Of a DNA stretch of 64,000 nucleotides, positions 50,887-61,088 are shown piece by piece. This DNA is from Limnohabitans planktonicus II-D5. Lineage in GTDB: Bacteria > Pseudomonadota > Gammaproteobacteria > Burkholderiales > Burkholderiaceae_C. Under the pieces are notes generated by a model. The model saw only the letters and a program-made list of their open reading frames with translations, did not search any database and was not told the origin of the DNA. The stretch is from positions 1-64,000 of the forward strand of contig NZ_LFYT02000006.1 of NCBI RefSeq assembly GCF_001270065.2. The letters run 5' to 3'. A program made the position numbers and the translations under genes. Within the stretch, counting starts at the first letter, position 1; each line of letters opens with the position of its first letter.

Positions 50887-51690
50887 ATGATTTTAGCGAG
50901 TACCCCATTTTGGATGCTGCCCGCCTCAGGGCTGGCTGCCTTGGCCTATTTACTGGGCGCTTTGGCCGGCGCTCGCTTGAGTGATCAGAATGTTCGCCGC
51001 CTGATGTGGCTGGCTTGGGCTTCCCATGCCGTGGCCTTGCTCGGATTGCTGGCCGGGCCTGTGCGCTTCGGTTTTGCCCCGGCCCTGTCGGTCACTGCCT
51101 GGCTGGTGGTGACGGCTTATGGGATAGAACGACACCTTTTTCCGCAACTCAAGGCGCGCTGGGCCATGGGCGTTCTGGGGGCCGCTGCGGTGCTGCTGGC
51201 CTGGGTGTTTCCGGGCAACTTGCTGTCCTCTCTCGCATCGCCCTGGCTGCCTTTGCATTGGGCCTTGGGCCTCTCAGCTTATGGCATGTTTGCAGCGGCT
51301 GTGGTGCACGCCTGGATGATGACCCGCACGGAGCATGACATTCGCCAGGGCCATGAAGCCGACAGTGGTTTGCCTTTGCTCACGCTGGAACGTCTGACCT
51401 TTCGTTTTGTCAGCGCGGGATTCATGCTGTTGACCGCCACACTCGTTGCCGGCGCTTTGTTTGGAGAAGCCCTTTACGGTCAAGGCCACGGCCGTTGGCA
51501 CTGGGACCACAAAACCGTGTTTGCCTTGCTGTCCTGGCTGACCTTTGCGGTCTTGTTGATCGGGCGCAATCAATGGGGCTGGCGCGGTCGCCGTGCGGTG
51601 CGGGTGCTGTACATCGGGGCAGGTTTGCTGCTGTTGTCCTATGCGGGTTCGCGTTTTGTTCTTGAAATTTTGTTGGGACGTGCAGGATGA
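50887..51690 (+). CDS. Cytochrome c assembly-type membrane protein (YpjD/CcsA-like)
   Basis: This 267-residue protein has eight predicted helices and the CcsA-type blocks LPLHWALGLSAYGMFAAAVVHA and GRWHWDHKTVFALLSWLTF, with conserved His in helices that may handle heme. It is the usual neighbour of ffh in betaproteobacteria. Function in haem or cytochrome c handling is inferred from the family. It overlaps the next gene by 4 bases. Confidence 0.82.
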   Translation: MILASTPFWMLPASGLAALAYLLGALAGARLSDQNVRRLMWLAWASHAVALLGLLAGPVRFGFAPALSVTAWLVVTAYGIERHLFPQLKARWAMGVLGAAAVLLAWVFPGNLLSSLASPWLPLHWALGLSAYGMFAAAVVHAWMMTRTEHDIRQGHEADSGLPLLTLERLTFRFVSAGFMLLTATLVAGALFGEALYGQGHGRWHWDHKTVFALLSWLTFAVLLIGRNQWGWRGRRAVRVLYIGAGLLLLSYAGSRFVLEILLGRAG

Positions 51691-51920
51691 AGTACCTGTT
51701 TTGGCTGTTGGTCGTTTTTGTGGCCATTTGGGCATTCAAGCGCAGTCGCGCCGGCAAGGCCCCCCCTCCAAGCAGCAAGGCCCCCTCCAGCCCGTCTGAA
51801 ATGATCACTTGCGCCCACTGTGGCATTCACCTGCCCGCAGAAGAAGCCGTGTCTGGCCAAAATGGCGTTTACTGCAGCACCGAACACCGCAGCGCAGCCC
51901 ATGACCGCAACCCGGTTTGA
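51687..51920 (+). CDS. PP0621-type small protein
   Basis: The 77-residue protein has an N-terminal membrane helix (YLFWLLVVFVAIWAF), a basic Pro/Ser linker and a zinc-ribbon-like C-terminus (MITCAHCGIHLPAEEAV, then YCSTEHR). This is the PP0621-family pattern found between ypjD and ampD in Burkholderiales. Function unknown; it would be membrane-anchored with a cytoplasmic metal-binding head. Confidence 0.82.
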   Translation: MKYLFWLLVVFVAIWAFKRSRAGKAPPPSSKAPSSPSEMITCAHCGIHLPAEEAVSGQNGVYCSTEHRSAAHDRNPV

Positions 51921-51931
51921 AGCACCGCACC

Positions 51932-52519
51932 ATGCCGCAATTGCCGCGCTTGTCAGAAAATTCTTGGCTGCAAGGCTGGAACCCACAGGCCCTGAGGCTG
52001 GATTCACCCAACTTCGGCCCACGACCCGCAGGCGCCTGCATTGATCTGGTGGTCATCCACTCGATCAGCTTGCCGCCCGGGCATTACGGTGGCCATGAAG
52101 TGCAGGACTTGTTCACCAACCGCCTGGACTGGGCGGCGCATCCTTACTTTGAACAGATACGGGGCCTGCAGGTGTCGGCGCATTTTTATATCCGGCGCGA
52201 TGGCTCTCTGTGGCAATTTGTGAGTTGCGATGAACGGGCTTGGCATGCAGGGGCTTCGCATTACCGGGGACGCAGCAACTGCAACGATGACTCGATTGGC
52301 ATCGAGCTTGAAGGCTTGGAAGGCGAACCGTTTGAAGACGCCCAATACTTCTGCCTGAGCGCCTTGTGCCGTGACCTGCAGCAACACTATCCGATCGCGC
52401 ATGTGGCGGGGCATGAGCACATTGCCCCAGGCCGCAAGTTCGACCCGGGCGCGGGCTTTGATTGGACACGTTTGCAAACAGCTTCAAATTTTTCTGCCCA
52501 AAGTTTTCCAAAACTCTGA
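51932..52519 (+). CDS. ampD: N-acetyl-anhydromuramyl-L-alanine amidase AmpD
   Basis: This 195-residue Amidase_2 protein has the zinc ligands in DLVVIHSISLP and VAGHEHIAPGRKFDPG (the K-x-D triad). It also has the fold markers AHFYIRRDGSLWQFV and ERAWHAGASHYRGRSNCND. It cleaves the amide bond of 1,6-anhydro-MurNAc peptides in the cytosol during peptidoglycan recycling. ATG 51932 is preferred over a TTG 15 bases upstream because it gives the normal N-terminus. The gap 52520-52800 after it has no gene. Confidence 0.95.
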   Translation: MPQLPRLSENSWLQGWNPQALRLDSPNFGPRPAGACIDLVVIHSISLPPGHYGGHEVQDLFTNRLDWAAHPYFEQIRGLQVSAHFYIRRDGSLWQFVSCDERAWHAGASHYRGRSNCNDDSIGIELEGLEGEPFEDAQYFCLSALCRDLQQHYPIAHVAGHEHIAPGRKFDPGAGFDWTRLQTASNFSAQSFPKL

Positions 52520-52803
52520 CTGTTGCATTCCTGCAAATTTTTATGTGTGCGGCAGCCATCAAGGCTTCAGGCCCGAACTGGGAGTCTGGTCTTCGCCGCT
52601 TCATGAAGTGAAGACGCCTTTGCTTGCAAGGCTTTGCCGATGAAAACCCCTTCAAAACCACTCCAGGCTTACGCCCTGCAACAAAAAGCGCATGTTTTAT
52701 GGGCCTATCTGGCATGTGGTTTCACCGACTGAAAAGCCTCCACCGACTTGAGTGGTTTGATTTTTTTCCGAGCCACTCACCAAGACCACGCAATTGCCCC
52801 GGT

Positions 52804-52851
52804 ACACTACCTATAGTGGCTTGAATAACTCCCAGACACCATATATAGTGT
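52804..52851 (+). promoter_or_regulatory. Tandem NrdR boxes upstream of nrdAB
   Basis: ACACTACCTATAGTGG (52804-52819) and ACACCATATATAGTGT (52836-52851) match the NrdR box consensus. They start 32 bases apart, about three helical turns, the spacing typical for NrdR pairs. They lie 82 bases before nrdA. NrdR, with dATP/ATP bound, would repress ribonucleotide reductase from here. Confidence 0.92.
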
Positions 52852-52932
52852 CTGACACAAACCAATAAAAATGATAATTCACTCTCTCCAGCTGCCACTG
52901 AATGAGACACCCCCACCCTTTTACTGAAGCCC

Positions 52933-55854
52933 ATGACCATGCAAACCAACACGACCATTCCCACCTCGTCCACCGGCTTGATGAATACACCCGAATCTGA
53001 CACTGCCCACGCATCCAGCAACCATGCTTTGGCCAACTACCAGATCATTCGCCGCAATGGTGCCGTGGTTCCGTTTGAGCCCAATAAAATTGCCGTGGCT
53101 TTGATGAAGGCCTTTCTGGCCGTTCATGGCACGCAAGGCGCAGCGTCTGCCAGCGTGCGCGAAGTGGTGGAAGACCTGACCAAAAATGTGGTGCGCGCCT
53201 TGATGCGCTCGCGCCCAGGTGGTGGCACATTCCATATCGAAGACGTGCAGGACCAGGTCGAACTGGGCCTGATGCGCAGCAGCAACCACGAAGTGGCCCG
53301 CGCTTATGTGCTCTACCGTGAACGCCGCAACCAGGACCGTGCGCAGCAGCAAGTGGCCGCAGCCCCCCAGGAGCCCACCTTGCATGTGCTCGATGGCGGC
53401 CAGCGCGTCGCACTGAACCTCGATTACCTCAAAGGCATCATGATCAATGCCTGCCAGGGTCTGGGCAAGGACGTGAGCGCCGAGCCCATCGTGGCCGAAA
53501 CCTTGCGCAACCTGTACGACGGCGTGCCCATGGAAGAGGTGTACAAAGCCTCCATCCTGGCGGCCCGCACCTTGATCGAAAAAGACCCGGACTACACCTA
53601 CGTCACCGCCCGCTTGCTGATGCACACCATTGCCAAGGAAATTCTGGGCAAGGAAGTGACGCAAGACCAGATGCCTGAGGCCTACATCGACTACTTCCCC
53701 CAATTCATCAAGAAGGGCGTGGACAACGACCTGCTCGACGAAAAGCTTTTGCAGTTTGACTTGAAGCGACTGTCCGCAGCCCTCAAGCCCGAGCGTGACA
53801 TGCAGTTCGACTACCTGGGCCTGCAGACCCTGTACGACCGCTATTTCCTGCATGTGCGCAAGACCCGTATCGAAATGCCTCAGGCTTTCTTCATGCGCGT
53901 GGCCATGGGCCTGTCGCTCAATGAGACTGATCGCGAAGCCCGCGCCATCGAGTTCTACGAAATCCTGTCTTCATTCGACTTCATGTCGTCCACCCCCACG
54001 CTGTTCAACAGCGGCACCTTGCGTTCGCAACTGTCGAGCTGCTACCTGACCACCGTGCCTGACGACCTGGACGGCATCTACGAATCGATCAAGGAAAATG
54101 CCTTGCTGTCCAAATTTGCGGGCGGCCTGGGCAACGACTGGACCCGCGTGCGCGCCATGGGCTCGCACATCAAGGGCACGAATGGTGAATCGCAAGGCGT
54201 GGTGCCCTTCCTCAAAGTTGTCAACGACACCGCCGTGGCGGTCAACCAGGGCGGCAAACGCAAGGGCGCTGTCTGCACCTACCTGGAAACCTGGCACCTG
54301 GACATCGAGGAATTCCTAGAGCTGCGCAAGAACACCGGCGACGACCGCCGTCGCACGCACGACATGAACACGGCCAACTGGATTCCAGACCTGTTCATGC
54401 GCCGCGTGATGGAAAAAGGCGACTGGACCTTGTTCTCGCCTTCCGACTGCCCCGACCTGCACGATCTGTTCGGTGCCGCTTTTGAAAAAGCTTACGTCGC
54501 CTACGAACAAAAAGCCGAACGCGGCGAACTCAAGCCGAGCAAAAAGGTGTCTGCCAACGACCTGTGGCGCAAGATGCTGTCCATGCTGTTTGAAACCGGC
54601 CACCCCTGGATTACCTTCAAGGACCCTTGCAATGTGCGTTCGCCCCAGCAGCACGCCGGTGTGGTGCACTCGTCCAACCTGTGCACCGAGATCACACTCA
54701 ACACCAGCGACACCGAAACAGCGGTGTGCAATCTGGGTTCGGTCAACTTGTCCAAACACCTGAAAGATGGCCCCAACGGCAAAGTCATTGACCAAGACAA
54801 ACTGCGTCAAACCATCTCGACAGCGATGCGCATGCTCGACAACGTGATCGACATCAACTATTACGCCGTCAAGAAAGCCCGTGACTCCAACCTGCGTCAC
54901 CGTCCTGTGGGCTTGGGCCTGATGGGCTTTCAGGATGCCTTGTATGAAATGCGCATTCCTTACGCTTCGCAAGCAGCTGTGGAATTTGCAGACCAATCCA
55001 TGGAAGCGATCTGCTACTTCGCCTACTGGGCGTCCACCGAACTGGCCCAGGAACGCGGCCAATACTCCAGCTACAAAGGATCCTTGTGGGAACAAGGTAT
55101 CTTGCCGCTGGACACGCTCGACCTGCTGGCGCGCGAACGCGGTGGCTATGTCGAAGTGGACCGTTCTTCCACCTTGGACTGGGACGCACTGCGCAAGAAA
55201 ATTGCAACAGACGGCATGCGCAACTCCAACTGCGTGGCCATTGCACCGACTGCCACCATCTCCAACATCATCGGCGTGGACGCCTCCATCGAGCCTTGCT
55301 TTGGCAACCTCTCGGTCAAGTCCAACCTGTCGGGTGAATTCACCGTCATCAACAGCTATCTGGTGCGCGACTTGAAGCGCCTGGGCCTGTGGGACGATGT
55401 GATGGTCATGGACCTGAAGCACTTCGATGGCTCGCTGCGCCCCATCGACCGCGTGCCCCAAGAGATCAAGTCGCTGTATGCCACCGCATTTGAAGTGGAA
55501 ACGACCTGGTTGGTGGAAGCCGCTGCACGTCGCCAGAAATGGATTGATCAGGCACAGTCGCTCAACATCTACATGGCCGGAGCTTCGGGCAAGAAGCTCG
55601 ATGACACCTACAAGCTGGCCTGGTTGCGTGGCCTCAAAACCACTTACTACCTGCGCACATCGAGCGCCACACAAGCAGAAAAATCCACGGTGCAAGCGGG
55701 CTCGCACAATGCTGTTTCGTCAGGTGCACCTTCGGCTGGCATGAGCGCTCTGGAAGCAGCAGCCGCTGCAGCTCAAGCACAAATGAATGCCACACCTGCG
55801 ACCGACATCAAGTTCTGCGCCATCGACGATCCTGGTTGCGAAGCTTGTCAGTGA
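52933..55854 (+). CDS. nrdA: Ribonucleoside-diphosphate reductase alpha subunit, class Ia
   Basis: The 973-residue protein has an N-terminal ATP-cone (residues ~35-130: YQIIRRNGAVVPFEPNKIAV), the catalytic barrel with SSCYLTTVPDD, SSNLCTEITLN and NCVAIAPTATISNIIGVD, the radical-transfer Tyr pair in KTTYYLRTSSATQ, and the C-terminal redox CEAC tail (GCEACQ). It reduces ribonucleoside diphosphates using the NrdB radical. A ~120-residue extension beyond the E. coli length lies at the N- and C-termini. It is controlled by the NrdR pair upstream. nrdB follows after 141 bases. Confidence 0.97.
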   Translation: MTMQTNTTIPTSSTGLMNTPESDTAHASSNHALANYQIIRRNGAVVPFEPNKIAVALMKAFLAVHGTQGAASASVREVVEDLTKNVVRALMRSRPGGGTFHIEDVQDQVELGLMRSSNHEVARAYVLYRERRNQDRAQQQVAAAPQEPTLHVLDGGQRVALNLDYLKGIMINACQGLGKDVSAEPIVAETLRNLYDGVPMEEVYKASILAARTLIEKDPDYTYVTARLLMHTIAKEILGKEVTQDQMPEAYIDYFPQFIKKGVDNDLLDEKLLQFDLKRLSAALKPERDMQFDYLGLQTLYDRYFLHVRKTRIEMPQAFFMRVAMGLSLNETDREARAIEFYEILSSFDFMSSTPTLFNSGTLRSQLSSCYLTTVPDDLDGIYESIKENALLSKFAGGLGNDWTRVRAMGSHIKGTNGESQGVVPFLKVVNDTAVAVNQGGKRKGAVCTYLETWHLDIEEFLELRKNTGDDRRRTHDMNTANWIPDLFMRRVMEKGDWTLFSPSDCPDLHDLFGAAFEKAYVAYEQKAERGELKPSKKVSANDLWRKMLSMLFETGHPWITFKDPCNVRSPQQHAGVVHSSNLCTEITLNTSDTETAVCNLGSVNLSKHLKDGPNGKVIDQDKLRQTISTAMRMLDNVIDINYYAVKKARDSNLRHRPVGLGLMGFQDALYEMRIPYASQAAVEFADQSMEAICYFAYWASTELAQERGQYSSYKGSLWEQGILPLDTLDLLARERGGYVEVDRSSTLDWDALRKKIATDGMRNSNCVAIAPTATISNIIGVDASIEPCFGNLSVKSNLSGEFTVINSYLVRDLKRLGLWDDVMVMDLKHFDGSLRPIDRVPQEIKSLYATAFEVETTWLVEAAARRQKWIDQAQSLNIYMAGASGKKLDDTYKLAWLRGLKTTYYLRTSSATQAEKSTVQAGSHNAVSSGAPSAGMSALEAAAAAAQAQMNATPATDIKFCAIDDPGCEACQ

Positions 55855-55995
55855 TTGATCAAGACATCGCACTGTGTCGATCAGACTCTGTGCGATGCAA
55901 TTGAACAACACTTCTCAACCGTGCACAGGCATAACGTCAATCACTGCTTTGCATTTCGTGTGCATGCTTTCATAATTTGAACACTGGAAATTTTT

Positions 55996-57117
55996 ATGCT
56001 GTCCTGGGACGAACAAGTCAAACCCGCATTGCAACCCGCAATGCCCGCTTCATCTGGTGCTGATGCATTTGCAGCACCTGCTGCTGCATCTGCAAGCCCT
56101 CGCCGCATGAATGCCGCTGACAAGCGCATCATCAACGGCCAAACTGACGTCAACCAGTTGGTGCCCTTCAAATACAAATGGGCTTGGGAAAAATACCTCG
56201 CTACCTGTGCCAATCACTGGATGCCGCAGGAAGTGAACATGAACCGCGACATCGCCTTGTGGAAAGATCCCAACGGTCTGACCGAAGACGAGCGCCGCAT
56301 CGTCAAGCGCAATCTCGGCTTCTTCGTGACCGCTGATTCGCTGGCCGCCAACAACATTGTGTTGGGCACTTACCGCCACATCACAGCCCCCGAATGCCGC
56401 CAGTTTCTGCTGCGACAAGCTTTTGAAGAAGCGATCCACACACACGCCTACCAATACATCGTGGAATCGCTTGGGCTTGATGAGAGCGAAATCTTCAACG
56501 CTTACAACGAAGTCAAATCCATCCGCGACAAGGACGAGTTCCTGATCCCCTTCATCAGTGCGATCATGGACCCTGAATTCAAGACTGGCACGCTGGAAAA
56601 CGACCAGACCCTGCTCAAGTCGCTGATCGTGTTTGCGTGTCTCATGGAAGGCCTGTTCTTCTACGTGGGCTTCACACAAATTCTGGCTTTGGGCCGCCAG
56701 AACAAGATGACCGGGGCCGCTGAGCAGTACCAGTACATCCTGCGCGATGAGTCCATGCACTGCAACTTCGGCATTGACCTGATCAACACCGTGAAGCTGG
56801 AAAATCCCCAGCTGTGGACTGCGGAATTCAAAGCCGAAATCAAAGCCTTGTTCCTTAAAGCTGTTGAACTTGAATACCGCTATGCCGAAGACACCATGCC
56901 TCGCGGTGTGCTGGGCATGAACGCTTCGATGTTCAAAGGTTATTTGCGCTACATCGCCAATCGCCGCGCCACGCAAATTGGCCTGGAAGCGCTTTTCCCG
57001 AACGAGGAAAACCCCTTCCCGTGGATGAGCGAGATGATTGACCTGAAAAAAGAACGCAATTTCTTTGAGACCCGGGTCATTGAATACCAATCTGGTGGAG
57101 CCTTGTCTTGGGACTGA
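55996..57117 (+). CDS. nrdB: Ribonucleoside-diphosphate reductase beta subunit
   Basis: The 373-residue protein has the di-iron ligands in [15 protein letters not shown] (the Tyr of HAYQY is the expected radical site) and in [16 protein letters not shown]. It ends in [11 protein letters not shown], the tail that docks on NrdA. The first ~45 residues are Ala/Pro-rich. It supplies the tyrosyl radical for class Ia reductase. The spacer to nrdA (55855-55995) carries an imperfect hairpin (ATCGCAC...GTGCGAT, ~55865-55896) that may be a partial terminator or a processing site. Confidence 0.96.
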   Translation: MLSWDEQVKPALQPAMPASSGADAFAAPAAASASPRRMNAADKRIINGQTDVNQLVPFKYKWAWEKYLATCANHWMPQEVNMNRDIALWKDPNGLTEDERRIVKRNLGFFVTADSLAANNIVLGTYRHITAPECRQFLLRQAFEEAIHTHAYQYIVESLGLDESEIFNAYNEVKSIRDKDEFLIPFISAIMDPEFKTGTLENDQTLLKSLIVFACLMEGLFFYVGFTQILALGRQNKMTGAAEQYQYILRDESMHCNFGIDLINTVKLENPQLWTAEFKAEIKALFLKAVELEYRYAEDTMPRGVLGMNASMFKGYLRYIANRRATQIGLEALFPNEENPFPWMSEMIDLKKERNFFETRVIEYQSGGALSWD

Positions 57118-57309
57118 ACTTCTGAACACCCCCCAAATGACTCCCTTATTCAAGCCACACTCCCCAGCGCCTCACGGCGTTGTGCAGTGTGGCTTTCCCG
57201 CGTTCATGGTGCTGAGGAATTCCTCAACACCATGGATCGCTTTGTGCGCTCCAACACGCACCAAGCGTTACCTTTCCGTTGAGTTCTCAACTTGATCAAG
57301 GAGAAAATC

Positions 57310-57840
57310 ATGGCAACTGCAAAAAAAGCAGCAGCAAAAAAAGCTGCCCCCGCGAAGAAGGCCGCTCCGGCCAAAGCTGCACCCGCTAAAAAAGTAGCCG
57401 CAGCCAAGAAACCAGCCGCTAAGAAAGCTGCTCCGGCGAAAAAGGCTGCTCCAGCTAAAAAAGCTGCTGTCGCCAAAAAGCCTGCAGCCAAAAAAGCTGC
57501 TCCCGCAAAGAAAGCTGCTCCAGCCAAAAAAGTAGCCACCGCGAAAAAAGCTGCTCCAGCGAAAAAAGCAGCTCCGGCCAAGCAAGCAGCAGCCAAAAAA
57601 GTAGCGGCCAAAAAGCCAGCTGCCAAAAAAGCTGCTCCCGCAAAAGCCGCTGCGCCAGCCAAAAAAGCCACCGCCAAAAAAGCTGCTGCCAAAAAGCCAG
57701 CCGCCAAAAAGGCCGTTGTGAAAAAAGCTGCGAAGAAGCCTGCTGCGAAGAAGGCCGCCAAAGCACCCGCTGCCCCTGCTGCACAAACCACTCTGAATCC
57801 TCAAGCTGCCTGGCCGTTTCCATCGGCTGCCAAGCCCTGA
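57310..57840 (+). CDS. Histone H1-like Lys/Ala/Pro-rich DNA-binding protein
   Basis: This 176-residue protein is built almost wholly of KKAAPAKKAA-type repeats and ends PLAAWPFP-like (NPQAAWPFPSAAKP). It resembles the C-terminal tail of eukaryotic histone H1 and bacterial AlgP/HctB-type proteins, and should bind and compact DNA through charge. Start ATG 57310 has AAGGAG just upstream (57299). The repeated DNA makes the gene prone to length variation. A strong terminator follows at 57866-57899. Confidence 0.88.
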   Translation: MATAKKAAAKKAAPAKKAAPAKAAPAKKVAAAKKPAAKKAAPAKKAAPAKKAAVAKKPAAKKAAPAKKAAPAKKVATAKKAAPAKKAAPAKQAAAKKVAAKKPAAKKAAPAKAAAPAKKATAKKAAAKKPAAKKAVVKKAAKKPAAKKAAKAPAAPAAQTTLNPQAAWPFPSAAKP

Positions 57841-57865
57841 TTCAGCTGTCAAGCAACAGCACTGA

Positions 57866-57899
57866 AAACCCGACACGGTCAAACGTGCCGGGTTTTTTT
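57866..57899 (+). terminator. Intrinsic terminator after the H1-like gene
   Basis: The stem AACCCGACACG/CGTGCCGGGTT (one mismatch) with a six-base loop is followed by seven T residues. It ends 9 bases before the stop of the converging DUF3426 gene and may serve both. Confidence 0.88.
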
Positions 57900-57908
57900 A
57901 TGGCCATT

Positions 57909-58787
57909 TCAGGGGTAGAAGCTCAGCACACGGTACCCCACCACAGGCAAATTGTCACTGACACCCAAAATCAGCATGCCTGACCAAGTCTGTCCGGCGG
58001 CAATTGTTGAAGGTGCCTCCATGTCCTTGGGCAACAACACTTTTCGAACCAGATCGCTGTCTTGCCCATCTTTCAAGCTCAACTCCAGAGCGGTCATACC
58101 CAAGGTTTGATGGGAGCTGTTGCGCACGGTCCAATGCAGGACAAAACCATCTTTTTGCTTCACGAAGCTCGAGCTGTCTATGACCATCGCGTCTGGATTT
58201 CGCAGCACTGCCGACTCGCAACCGGTGAGCTGACAGACCGACTGAAATGACTGCGCAAGCAAGGGAAACTGTGCAGCCAGCGCATCACGTTGAATCCACA
58301 CCAGCTGTAGGCACAAAATCAAGGCCAGGCTCAGCGATAAGGCTCGCCATGGACCACGTTGAACAGGCACAACGATGGGCTGTTCGCCCCGCGACTCGGA
58401 CACCGCCAGAGGGTTGAACAAGTGCTCAGCAACGTCCGAAGGTGGCGCAATGGGTTCATCTGAGTTTTCAGTGTCTGTGCGCAGACCCGTATCCAAGGGG
58501 GCAACGACTGCAGAAGCCGTCATAACCGGGTCATTTTTGAGCTCGGGGGTTTGGATGGTTGCAGATTGAAAAGTTGGCTTGGAAGTCGTAACTGACAATG
58601 CCACTTCTGGTGTCGGACGCACCACAGGGAGACTGTCAACGCCCCCTTGCCAAGACAACACACGACCGGTGCTGTCAAAGATGTGTGAACAATGGCCGCA
58701 CCTCAACCAGCCTTTGGCTTGCTTGAGTTGATCGGGCAATACCTGATAAACCGTGAGGCACTCTGGGCAGCGGGTGATCCAATTCAT
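57909..58787 (-). CDS. MJ0042 zinc-ribbon/DUF3426 protein
   Basis: The 292-residue protein has an N-terminal MJ0042 zinc ribbon (CPECLTVYQVLPDQL... CGHCSHIFD, residues 8-42). A long low-complexity linker follows, then a membrane helix near residue 150 (ALSLSLALILCLQLVWIQ) and the DUF3426 domain after it, ending VVGYRVLSFYP. The family is common downstream of prmA in betaproteobacteria. Function is not known. The zinc ribbon should face the cytoplasm and DUF3426 the periplasm. Confidence 0.85.
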   Translation of the reverse strand: MNWITRCPECLTVYQVLPDQLKQAKGWLRCGHCSHIFDSTGRVLSWQGGVDSLPVVRPTPEVALSVTTSKPTFQSATIQTPELKNDPVMTASAVVAPLDTGLRTDTENSDEPIAPPSDVAEHLFNPLAVSESRGEQPIVVPVQRGPWRALSLSLALILCLQLVWIQRDALAAQFPLLAQSFQSVCQLTGCESAVLRNPDAMVIDSSSFVKQKDGFVLHWTVRNSSHQTLGMTALELSLKDGQDSDLVRKVLLPKDMEAPSTIAAGQTWSGMLILGVSDNLPVVGYRVLSFYP

Positions 58788-58818
58788 GCCCGATTTTAGT
58801 CAGAGTCCGCAGCAATGC

Positions 58819-59709
58819 TCAAGCTGGCGCAGACTGGGCGGTCATCAAGATCCATCCATCTTCAGAATCAGCCACTTGCAGTTGCACCCATGGCGCATAA
58901 GCATCCTGAAGTTCCTGGGCTTGTCGCTCCAGAATGCCCGCCAGCACCAACGCCCCACCAGGTGCCACATGCGCACACAGCAAAGGTGCCAGCACCTTCA
59001 GAGGTGTTGCCAGAATATTGGCCAACACGGTTTGGTAGTGGCCTTGAGCCAGCTCAGGCATGCCTGCCACCAAATCAACATGGTTGGCCTGGGCATTCAA
59101 GCGGGTCGAGGTGACAGCTGCCTCATCGATGTCCACCGCATCAATGCGGGTGGCACCATATTTGGCAGCGCCAATGGCCAGAATGCCCGAACCACATCCG
59201 TAATCAAGAACATGCTGACCCGCCAGGCCCTGTTGCGCAATCCAGCGCAGGCACATGCGTGTGGTCGGGTGCGTGCCCGTGCCAAACGCCAGCCCAGGGT
59301 CCAAACGAATGATCTGGCGGGCTTGAGCCGGTGGCTCATGCCAGGTGGGTACGATCCAGAAATCAGGCGTCACCTCCACAGGGGCAAACTGAGATTGTGT
59401 CAATCGCACCCAATCCTGATCCGCGACGGCCTCAATCCCCAGCACTTTGCAACCGTCAAAGAAGTCTTGTGCCTGCAATAAATCTGCCGCCTCTTTGGCC
59501 GCAGCTTCTTGAGCAAACAAGGCCACCATGCGCGAACGCTGCCAGCCATCCTTGGGGGGTGGCATGCCGGGCTCACCAAACAAAGCCTGCTCTGCAGGGG
59601 TCTGGGCATCGGCGTCTTCAACCGACACGCTCAAGGCATCCAATGCATCGAGCGCGTCGCTCAGGACATCGACCCGTTCCTCCGGGCACAACAAACTCAG
59701 TTCAAACAT
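58819..59709 (-). CDS. prmA: Ribosomal protein L11 methyltransferase PrmA
   Basis: The 296-residue protein has the PrmA substrate-recognition N-domain and the SAM-binding motif LDYGCGSGILAIGAAKYGA near residue 165. DAVDIDEAAV and the catalytic NILATPL motif follow. It trimethylates L11. It starts 13 bases downstream of the accC stop, in the accB-accC-prmA-DUF3426 order usual for Burkholderiales. Confidence 0.95.
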   Translation of the reverse strand: MFELSLLCPEERVDVLSDALDALDALSVSVEDADAQTPAEQALFGEPGMPPPKDGWQRSRMVALFAQEAAAKEAADLLQAQDFFDGCKVLGIEAVADQDWVRLTQSQFAPVEVTPDFWIVPTWHEPPAQARQIIRLDPGLAFGTGTHPTTRMCLRWIAQQGLAGQHVLDYGCGSGILAIGAAKYGATRIDAVDIDEAAVTSTRLNAQANHVDLVAGMPELAQGHYQTVLANILATPLKVLAPLLCAHVAPGGALVLAGILERQAQELQDAYAPWVQLQVADSEDGWILMTAQSAPA

Positions 59710-59722
59710 GCGTCATCCCGTC

Positions 59723-61072
59723 TCAGCGCTTGTGCTGGCTGAGCCAGTGTTCCAGGTAATGGATGTTGGTGCCCCCGGACATGAACTTGGCGTCCACCAT
59801 CAGCTCGCGGTGCAGCGGGATGTTGGTGCTGATGCCTTCGATCACGGTTTCGGCCAAGGCCGTCTGCATGCGGGCCAGGGCTTGTTCACGCGTATCGCCA
59901 TGCACAATGATCTTGCCGATCATCGAATCGTAGTTGGGCGGCACAAAGTAGTTGTTGTAGGCGTGCGAATCAACCCGCACACCCGGGCCACCTGGCATGT
60001 GCCAGGAGGTGATGCGGCCAGGAGAAGGGGTGAACTTGAAGGCGTCTTCAGCATTCACACGGCACTCGATGGCATGGCCCCGAATCTGGATGTCGCGTTG
60101 CGTGAAGGGCAGCTTTTCACCGGCTGCCACCATGATCTGGGTTTTCACGATGTCCACACCCGTGATCCATTCGGTCACCGGGTGCTCCACCTGCACGCGG
60201 GTGTTCATTTCAATGAAATAGAACTCGCCGTTTTCATACAGGAATTCGAAGGTGCCCGCACCGCGGTAAGCAATCTTCTTGCAGGCGGCCACGCAACGCT
60301 CGCCGATTTTCTCAATCAGCTTGCGGGGAATGCCCGGGGCCGGAGCCTCTTCAATCACCTTTTGGTGACGCCGCTGCATGGAGCAGTCGCGCTCGCCCAG
60401 GTAAACCACGTTTTTGTGCTTGTCGGCCAGTATCTGGATTTCAATGTGGCGCGGGTTCTGCAGGAATTTTTCCATGTAGACCGCGGGATTGCCGAAAGCC
60501 GCACCGGCTTCAGCCTTGGTCATCTGCACCGCATTGATCAGGGCCGCCTCGGTGTGCACCACGCGCATGCCGCGACCACCGCCGCCGCCTGCGGCCTTGA
60601 TGATCACTGGGTAACCCACACTCTTGGCCACACGGCGGATCTGCACCGGGTCATCGGGCAATTCACCTTCTGAACCAGGCACGCAAGGCACGCCTGCGCG
60701 GATCATGGCCTGCTTGGCCGAAACCTTGTCGCCCATGATGCGGATGGACTCGGGGGTCGGGCCGATGAACTGGAATCCGCTTTTTTCAACCCGCTCGGCA
60801 AAATCAGCGTTTTCACTCAAAAAACCGTAGCCAGGGTGAATGGCTTCTGCATCGGTCACTTCAGCAGCCGAGATGATCGCGGGCATGTTGAGGTAACTCA
60901 GCGGTGACGCTGCAGGGCCGATACAAACGGCTTCTTCTGCCAACTTCACGTATTTGGCTTCTTTGTCAGCCTCGGAATACACCATCACGGCCTTGATGCC
61001 GAGTTCACGGCATGCACGCTGGATGCGCAAGGCGATCTCACCGCGGTTAGCCACCAGGATTTTCTTGAACAT
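59723..61072 (-). CDS. accC: Biotin carboxylase subunit of acetyl-CoA carboxylase
   Basis: The 449-residue protein has an ATP-grasp fold: N-terminus [37 protein letters not shown] and [17 protein letters not shown] (Gly-rich ATP loop). Also present are [34 protein letters not shown] and a C-terminal domain. It carboxylates biotin on AccB at the start of fatty-acid synthesis. ATG 61072 is the family start; the upstream extension runs through accB in another frame. The accB-accC gap is 16 bases. Confidence 0.97.
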   Translation of the reverse strand: MFKKILVANRGEIALRIQRACRELGIKAVMVYSEADKEAKYVKLAEEAVCIGPAASPLSYLNMPAIISAAEVTDAEAIHPGYGFLSENADFAERVEKSGFQFIGPTPESIRIMGDKVSAKQAMIRAGVPCVPGSEGELPDDPVQIRRVAKSVGYPVIIKAAGGGGGRGMRVVHTEAALINAVQMTKAEAGAAFGNPAVYMEKFLQNPRHIEIQILADKHKNVVYLGERDCSMQRRHQKVIEEAPAPGIPRKLIEKIGERCVAACKKIAYRGAGTFEFLYENGEFYFIEMNTRVQVEHPVTEWITGVDIVKTQIMVAAGEKLPFTQRDIQIRGHAIECRVNAEDAFKFTPSPGRITSWHMPGGPGVRVDSHAYNNYFVPPNYDSMIGKIIVHGDTREQALARMQTALAETVIEGISTNIPLHRELMVDAKFMSGGTNIHYLEHWLSQHKR

Positions 61073-61088
61073 GAAATGCCCGTTCGCT

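Noticed and set aside
52921-55707. Large minus-strand frames opposite nrdA
   Set aside because: They are shadows of the strongly coding nrdA gene and lack any recognisable domain.
55865-55896. Intrinsic terminator between nrdA and nrdB
   Set aside because: The hairpin has a long loop and no T tract, so it is only mentioned as a possible structure.
57310-57840. Simple-sequence repeat with no coding role
   Set aside because: The forward frame has a good ribosome binding site, a full-length open frame with Lys/Ala bias typical of H1-like proteins, and a terminator after it.
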